DNA of 64,000 nt from Haloarcula nitratireducens (GTDB lineage: Archaea > Halobacteriota > Halobacteria > Halobacteriales > Haloarculaceae), in NCBI RefSeq assembly GCF_019599505.1, contig NZ_RKLT01000006.1:1-64000 (forward strand). Reading direction: 5' to 3'. Shown here piece after piece: positions 60,209-64,000 of this stretch. A model generated the notes under the pieces. That model was not told where the DNA came from and did not search any database. It saw only the letters and a list, made by a program, of their open reading frames with translations. The translations under genes were made by a program, and so were the position numbers. Every line of letters begins with the position of its first letter. The first letter of the stretch is position 1.

Positions 60209-60601
60209 CTACAGCAACTGTTCGAGTTGGTGCCGTCTGCGAGCGAGGTCGACGTGGGCGTCTCCGCCGTAACTGTCTGCGAGTCGGTCCACGACGAGCA
60301 ACGGGTCCGTTCCCGCGCGTTCGGCCCGTTCGAGCAACGCCGTGATCTCCTGCCGGTGTAGCGCCAGCGAGTCAAGTAGCCCGAGTATGAGGACCATCGG
60401 CACCGCTGCGTCCGGATTCGATGGTATCGCATCGTCGAGAACGGTCAGGTCGGGAATCGTCTCCGGCGGGTCCTCGGCCGGTCCCATCGCCAGACAGGTT
60501 CGGCAGATAGTCGCACCGACAGCGTTGCCCGGCAGATACTCCCGCAGCTCGGGCGGGACCGGGACGGCGAGCGTCTCGCCACCACACTCGGAACAGGACA
60601 T
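60209..60601 (-). CDS. Haloarchaeal zinc-ribbon-start protein (DUF6276-like)
   Basis: 130 residues. MSCSECGGETLAVPVPPELR and GATICRTCLAMGPAEDPPET supply C-x2-C-G and C-x2-C pairs, one zinc site at the N-terminus. The remainder is helical (VPMVLILGLLDSLALHRQEI, then LLERAERAGTDPLLVVDRLA). It resembles a small haloarchaeal family (DUF6276) of unknown function. It lies directly downstream of atpD on the same strand (45 bp) and may be co-transcribed. Confidence 0.7.
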   Translation of the reverse strand: MSCSECGGETLAVPVPPELREYLPGNAVGATICRTCLAMGPAEDPPETIPDLTVLDDAIPSNPDAAVPMVLILGLLDSLALHRQEITALLERAERAGTDPLLVVDRLADSYGGDAHVDLARRRHQLEQLL

Positions 60602-60646
60602 GGAGAAAACAGGGACGACGGGGAGAAAGGGATATCGGCTGTCCGG

Positions 60647-61339
60647 TCAGTCGTCGGCGGTGAGCGGATCGACGGACTCGGCTTCGGACTCCTCGGCGGC
60701 GATGGCGTCTTCTTCCTCTTCCTTCTTGGCTTTGATCTTCTTCATGCGGAAGATCTCTTCGCGCTCTTGCTCTTCGAGTTTCTGCTCGATGTACTCCTTG
60801 TTGTCGTGGAGGTCCGGCAGCAGTTTGAACTCCAGGGCGTTGACGCGGCGCTTGGTCGTCTCGATCTCCTCGAGCATCTTCTTCATCGCCGTCTCGACCT
60901 CGGCGGCGAGGATGATCTGTTCGAGCAGTTCCTCGTAGGCGTCGGCGGCTTCGTCGATGCGGGCGGAGGTCCCCATCACGCCGTAGCCGCGCTCGTCGAG
61001 CGACTTCCTGACCTTGCTGGACTCGATCTGCGGGACGACGACGCCCATGATGTTCTTCGATTGGGTCGTCAGCTCCGGGTGTTCTTTCAGCGCGGCCGCG
61101 GCCCCGCGAACGGCGACGTCACCCTCCATCGCGCGGGCCATGTTGATGGCGCGCTGGGCGCGCTCGTAGGAGTCGTCTAAGTCGTTTCGGACGTCCTGTG
61201 CCTGATCGAGGATGTCCATGAACTCCATGATGAGGCCGTCACGCTTCTTCTCCAGCGTGTCGTGTCCGCGCTCGGAGAGCTCGATGCGGTCCTCTATCTG
61301 CATCAAGTTCTTCCGAGTCGGTTTGACGTCTTTAGCCAT
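60647..61339 (-). CDS. atpD: V/A-type ATP synthase subunit D
   Basis: 230 residues, central-stalk subunit. Long antiparallel coiled coil: [20 protein letters not shown] at the front, [20 protein letters not shown] near 163 and [20 protein letters not shown] near 190. The acidic tail ends SVDPLTADD. It couples ion flow to the A3B3 head. It is 156 bp downstream of atpB, in the same direction. Confidence 0.95.
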   Translation of the reverse strand: MAKDVKPTRKNLMQIEDRIELSERGHDTLEKKRDGLIMEFMDILDQAQDVRNDLDDSYERAQRAINMARAMEGDVAVRGAAAALKEHPELTTQSKNIMGVVVPQIESSKVRKSLDERGYGVMGTSARIDEAADAYEELLEQIILAAEVETAMKKMLEEIETTKRRVNALEFKLLPDLHDNKEYIEQKLEEQEREEIFRMKKIKAKKEEEEDAIAAEESEAESVDPLTADD

Positions 61340-61495
61340 TGTGGGGCTCTATCGGGCCTAGGCAGTTAACCGTTTTCAGTCGTCGCGCGACGGTTCGGCC
61401 GACCTCGCCGTTCGGAACGGAACGTGTCGGTACCGATGTGACTACGGAACCGTAGCGAGTCGAAAAAGCTCGAGTCGAGACGAGAACGGGCCGAG

Positions 61496-62923
61496 TTAGG
61501 CTTCGACGGCCTCTTCGTCGGCGCTCTCTGCGGTCTCGTCCTCGCGGTAGTGCTCTTCGATGAGCTCCTCGTCGATGCGGTTGAGCGCGTCTTTCGGGAG
61601 CATCGAGAGCAGGTCCCAGCCGAGTTCGAGCGTGTCGTCGATGTCGCGGTTGGTGTCGAAGCCCTGGTCGACGAACTCGTCCTCGAAGCGGTCGGCGAAG
61701 TCCAGGTACTTGTTGTCCAGGTCCGACAGCGCCTCGCGGCCGACGATGTTCACGAGGTCGCGCAGGTCCTCACCCTCCGCGTACGCGGCGAAGATCTGGT
61801 CTTTCACGTCGGCGTGGTCGGCGCGGGTCAGCCCCTCGCCGATACCGTCGTCCATCAGCCGCGAGAGGCTCGGCAGGACGTTGATCGGCGGCTGGACGCC
61901 CTGACTGTTGAGGTCGCGGTCGATGTAGATCTGGCCCTCGGTGATGTAGCCGGTCAGGTCCGGAATCGGGTGGGTGTCGTCGTCGCCGGGCATCGTGAGG
62001 ATGGGAATCTGCGTGACGGAGCCCTCACGACCCTCGATACGGCCGGCCCGCTCGTAGAGCTGAGCGAGGTCGGTGTACATGTATCCGGGGTAGCCACGCC
62101 GACCGGGAACCTCTTCACGCGCGGCACCGATCTCGCGCAGCGCCTCGCAGTAGTTGGTCATGTCCGTCAGGATGACCAGCACGTGGTAGTCCTTCTCGAA
62201 GGCGAGGTACTCGGCCGTGGTGAGCGCGAGTCGCGGCGTGATCGTCCGCTCGACGGCGGGGTCGTCCGCGAGGTTCATGAAGACGACCGAGCGTTCCAGC
62301 GCGCCGGTGCGCTCGAAGTCGTCCATGAACTCGTTGGCCTCCTCGGCCGTGATACCCATCGCACCGAAGATGACTGCGAACTCCGAGCCCTCTCCGTCGT
62401 CGCCCTCTTCCTCTTCGGGGACGGACGCCTGTCGCGCGATCTGCAGCGCGAGGTCGTTGTGGGGCAGCCCCGACGCCGAGAAGATGGGCAGTTTCTGCCC
62501 GCGGACGAGCGTGTTCATACCGTCGATGGCAGAGACGCCGGTCTGGATGAACTCCTCGGGGTACTCGCGCGAGTAGGGGTTGATCGCCGCGCCGACGATG
62601 TCCTGTCGGTCGTCGGGGACGATCTCCGGGCCGCCGTCGATCGGCTGGCCGGTCCCGTCCATGACCCGCCCGAGGAGGTCCTCGGTGACGGGCATCTTCA
62701 TCGTCTCGCCGAGGAAGCGGACGGAGGCGTTGCGGTCGATACCCTCCGTGCCCTCGAACACCTGGATCGCGACGTAGTCGCTCGCGGATTCGAGCACCTG
62801 GCCGCGGCGGGTCTGGCCGTCGCCGGTCTCGATCTCGACGATCTCGTCGTACCCGACCGGTTCGTCGGTCTCGACGAACACCAGCGGGCCGCTGATTTCC
62901 GTGATTGTCTGATATTCTTTCAT
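61496..62923 (-). CDS. atpB: V/A-type ATP synthase subunit B
   Basis: 475 residues from ATG 62923 ([20 protein letters not shown]). Non-catalytic nucleotide-binding subunit. Features: [20 protein letters not shown] (near 67), [20 protein letters not shown] (near 130), the degenerate P-loop region [38 protein letters not shown] (near 315) and [18 protein letters not shown]. Start 2 bp after the atpA stop. A typical A-B-D archaeal order. Confidence 0.96.
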   Translation of the reverse strand: MKEYQTITEISGPLVFVETDEPVGYDEIVEIETGDGQTRRGQVLESASDYVAIQVFEGTEGIDRNASVRFLGETMKMPVTEDLLGRVMDGTGQPIDGGPEIVPDDRQDIVGAAINPYSREYPEEFIQTGVSAIDGMNTLVRGQKLPIFSASGLPHNDLALQIARQASVPEEEEGDDGEGSEFAVIFGAMGITAEEANEFMDDFERTGALERSVVFMNLADDPAVERTITPRLALTTAEYLAFEKDYHVLVILTDMTNYCEALREIGAAREEVPGRRGYPGYMYTDLAQLYERAGRIEGREGSVTQIPILTMPGDDDTHPIPDLTGYITEGQIYIDRDLNSQGVQPPINVLPSLSRLMDDGIGEGLTRADHADVKDQIFAAYAEGEDLRDLVNIVGREALSDLDNKYLDFADRFEDEFVDQGFDTNRDIDDTLELGWDLLSMLPKDALNRIDEELIEEHYREDETAESADEEAVEA

Positions 62924-62925
62924 CG

Positions 62926-64000
62926 TTAGTACTTCTCCCGGAGCTGGGACTTGATGTCCTCCTCCAGTTGGTCGACGTACTCGTTGTAGTCTTCCTGCAC
63001 GCCGATGCGGTTGATGCGCGGCGCGGCGTCGATGTCGGTGATCTCCTCGACGGGGACGCCGGCTTCGAGCGCCTCGAAGGCCGCCTCGTTGTACGACTGG
63101 ATGACGTCCATGATGCGGTAGGTCTTCTCCGGTTCGCAGTAGGTGTCGACGTCGTGGAACGCGTTCTGCTGGAGCCACGCCTCGCGCAGGTATCGCGCGA
63201 TCTCGAGCGTGAGCTGCTGGTCCTCCGGCAGGGCGTCCTTCCCGACGAGCTGGACGATCTCCTGCAGTTCGGCCTCCTCGTCTAAGACGTCGATGGCCCA
63301 CTGTCGCGTCTCCGGCCAGTCGTTCCGGACGTTCTCGACGAACCACGGGTCGAGCTGGTCCCGGTACAGGGAGTAGGACTCGTTCCAGTTGATGGACGGG
63401 AAGTGCCGTCGTTCGGCGAGGTCCGCGTCCAGCGCCCAGAACGTCTTGACGATACGCAGGGTGTTCTGCGTGACCGGTTCCGAGAAGTCCCCGCCCGGCG
63501 GCGAGACGGCCCCGATGACCGAGACCGACCCCTCGGTGTCGTTGATGTTCTGGAAGTAGCCGGCGCGCTCGTAGAACTCGCTCAGGCGAGCCGAGAGGTA
63601 CGCGGGGTACCCCTCCTCGCCGGGCATCTCCTCCAGCCGGGAGGAGATCTCGCGCATGGCCTCGGCCCACCGGGAGGTGGAGTCGGCCATCAGCGCCACG
63701 TCGTACCCCATGTCGCGGAAGTACTCCGCGATGGTGATTCCCGTGTACACACAGGATTCACGCGCCGCGACGGGCATGTTCGACGTGTTGGCGATGAGGC
63801 AGGTCCGGTCCATCAGGGCGTTGCCCGTGATGGGGTCTTCCAGTTCCGGGAAGTCCTCGATGACCTCGGTCATTTCGTTGCCGCGCTCGCCGCAGCCGAC
63901 GTAGACGACGATGTCCGCGTCGGCCCACTTCGCGAGCTGGTGCTGGGTGACCGTCTTCCCGGAGCCGAACGGCCCCGGAATCGCGGCCGTCCCGCCCTTC
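62926..64000 (-). CDS. atpA: V/A-type ATP synthase subunit A, 5' part cut by window edge
   Basis: Catalytic subunit; 357 codons present, reading in from the right edge. The Walker A is [20 protein letters not shown] (near the cut end), followed by [40 protein letters not shown], the DSTSRWAEA box, and [19 protein letters not shown]. The N-terminal beta-barrel and about 230 residues lie beyond position 64000. The C-terminus is complete ([13 protein letters not shown]). Confidence 0.95.
   Translation of the reverse strand, partial: KGGTAAIPGPFGSGKTVTQHQLAKWADADIVVYVGCGERGNEMTEVIEDFPELEDPITGNALMDRTCLIANTSNMPVAARESCVYTGITIAEYFRDMGYDVALMADSTSRWAEAMREISSRLEEMPGEEGYPAYLSARLSEFYERAGYFQNINDTEGSVSVIGAVSPPGGDFSEPVTQNTLRIVKTFWALDADLAERRHFPSINWNESYSLYRDQLDPWFVENVRNDWPETRQWAIDVLDEEAELQEIVQLVGKDALPEDQQLTLEIARYLREAWLQQNAFHDVDTYCEPEKTYRIMDVIQSYNEAAFEALEAGVPVEEITDIDAAPRINRIGVQEDYNEYVDQLEEDIKSQLREKY

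Overview
The window is a gene-dense, high-GC chromosomal segment of a haloarchaeon (class Halobacteria). The evidence is the very acidic proteins, the strong G/C bias at third codon positions, and the gene content: a proteasome-activating nucleotidase, an archaeal V-type ATP synthase, ribosomal proteins L39e/L31e/S19e, aIF6, aRF1, class I LysRS, CDP-archaeol synthase, a TYW1-type wyosine enzyme and CTP-dependent riboflavin kinase. Promoters look archaeal: several TATA-like boxes lie about 25-30 bp before a start codon, which fits leaderless mRNAs. I cannot assign a genus.

Region by region. 1-6.4 kb: small regulatory and hypothetical genes (a two-CBS protein, a hydrolase, a four-CBS protein with a ribosome-hibernation-like tail, a TraB-like protein) mixed with broken genes. 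These are a headless and tailless FEN1-like gene beside an IS-end-like sequence, a start-less fragment, and a small gene frameshifted by a 14-bp tandem duplication. 6.4-9.1 kb: an AT-richer accessory island with a frameshifted tyrosine integrase, flanked by two copies of the 5' end of the wyosine gene taw1. The left copy is dead and the right copy starts the intact gene. 9-16.9 kb: taw1, riboflavin genes (rbkR-ribB), a secreted Thr/Pro-rich protein, ilvE behind a short upstream ORF, a DUF502 membrane protein, proline dehydrogenase, a decayed IS1341-type tnpB element, and carS.

16.9-27.1 kb: a beta-propeller surface protein, then the tetrapyrrole operon hemC-sumT-hemD, pspA, a RecJ-like nuclease, a 331-bp cloverleaf-like palindromic intergenic element, and a PitA-type chlorite-dismutase/HemQ fusion. 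27-37 kb: an Fe-S area (sufU ... sufS) with an aldo-keto reductase and zinc-ribbon proteins between, a DUF424-TPR pair, thpR, a ZIP transporter, a lipoprotein, and the rpl39e-rpl31e-aif6 operon followed by two micro zinc-ribbon genes.

38-64 kb: housekeeping genes: pan, pepF, truA, hisS, uspA, a PP-loop enzyme with PDCD5 and rps19e, a UPF0104 membrane protein, thiL, two different site-2 proteases, pyrH-lysS, argS, cspA, a MinD-like ATPase, prf1, and V-ATP synthase D, B and A. Subunit A runs off the right edge.

The most unusual content lies in non-coding or broken DNA. It includes the taw1-targeting integrative element, intergenic arrays of perfect hairpins with 3-nt loops, a second hairpin type with a conserved 11-nt apical sequence and non-conserved but complementary stems, and several frame-disrupted genes. 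I found no CRISPR array, rRNA or tRNA gene by reading.
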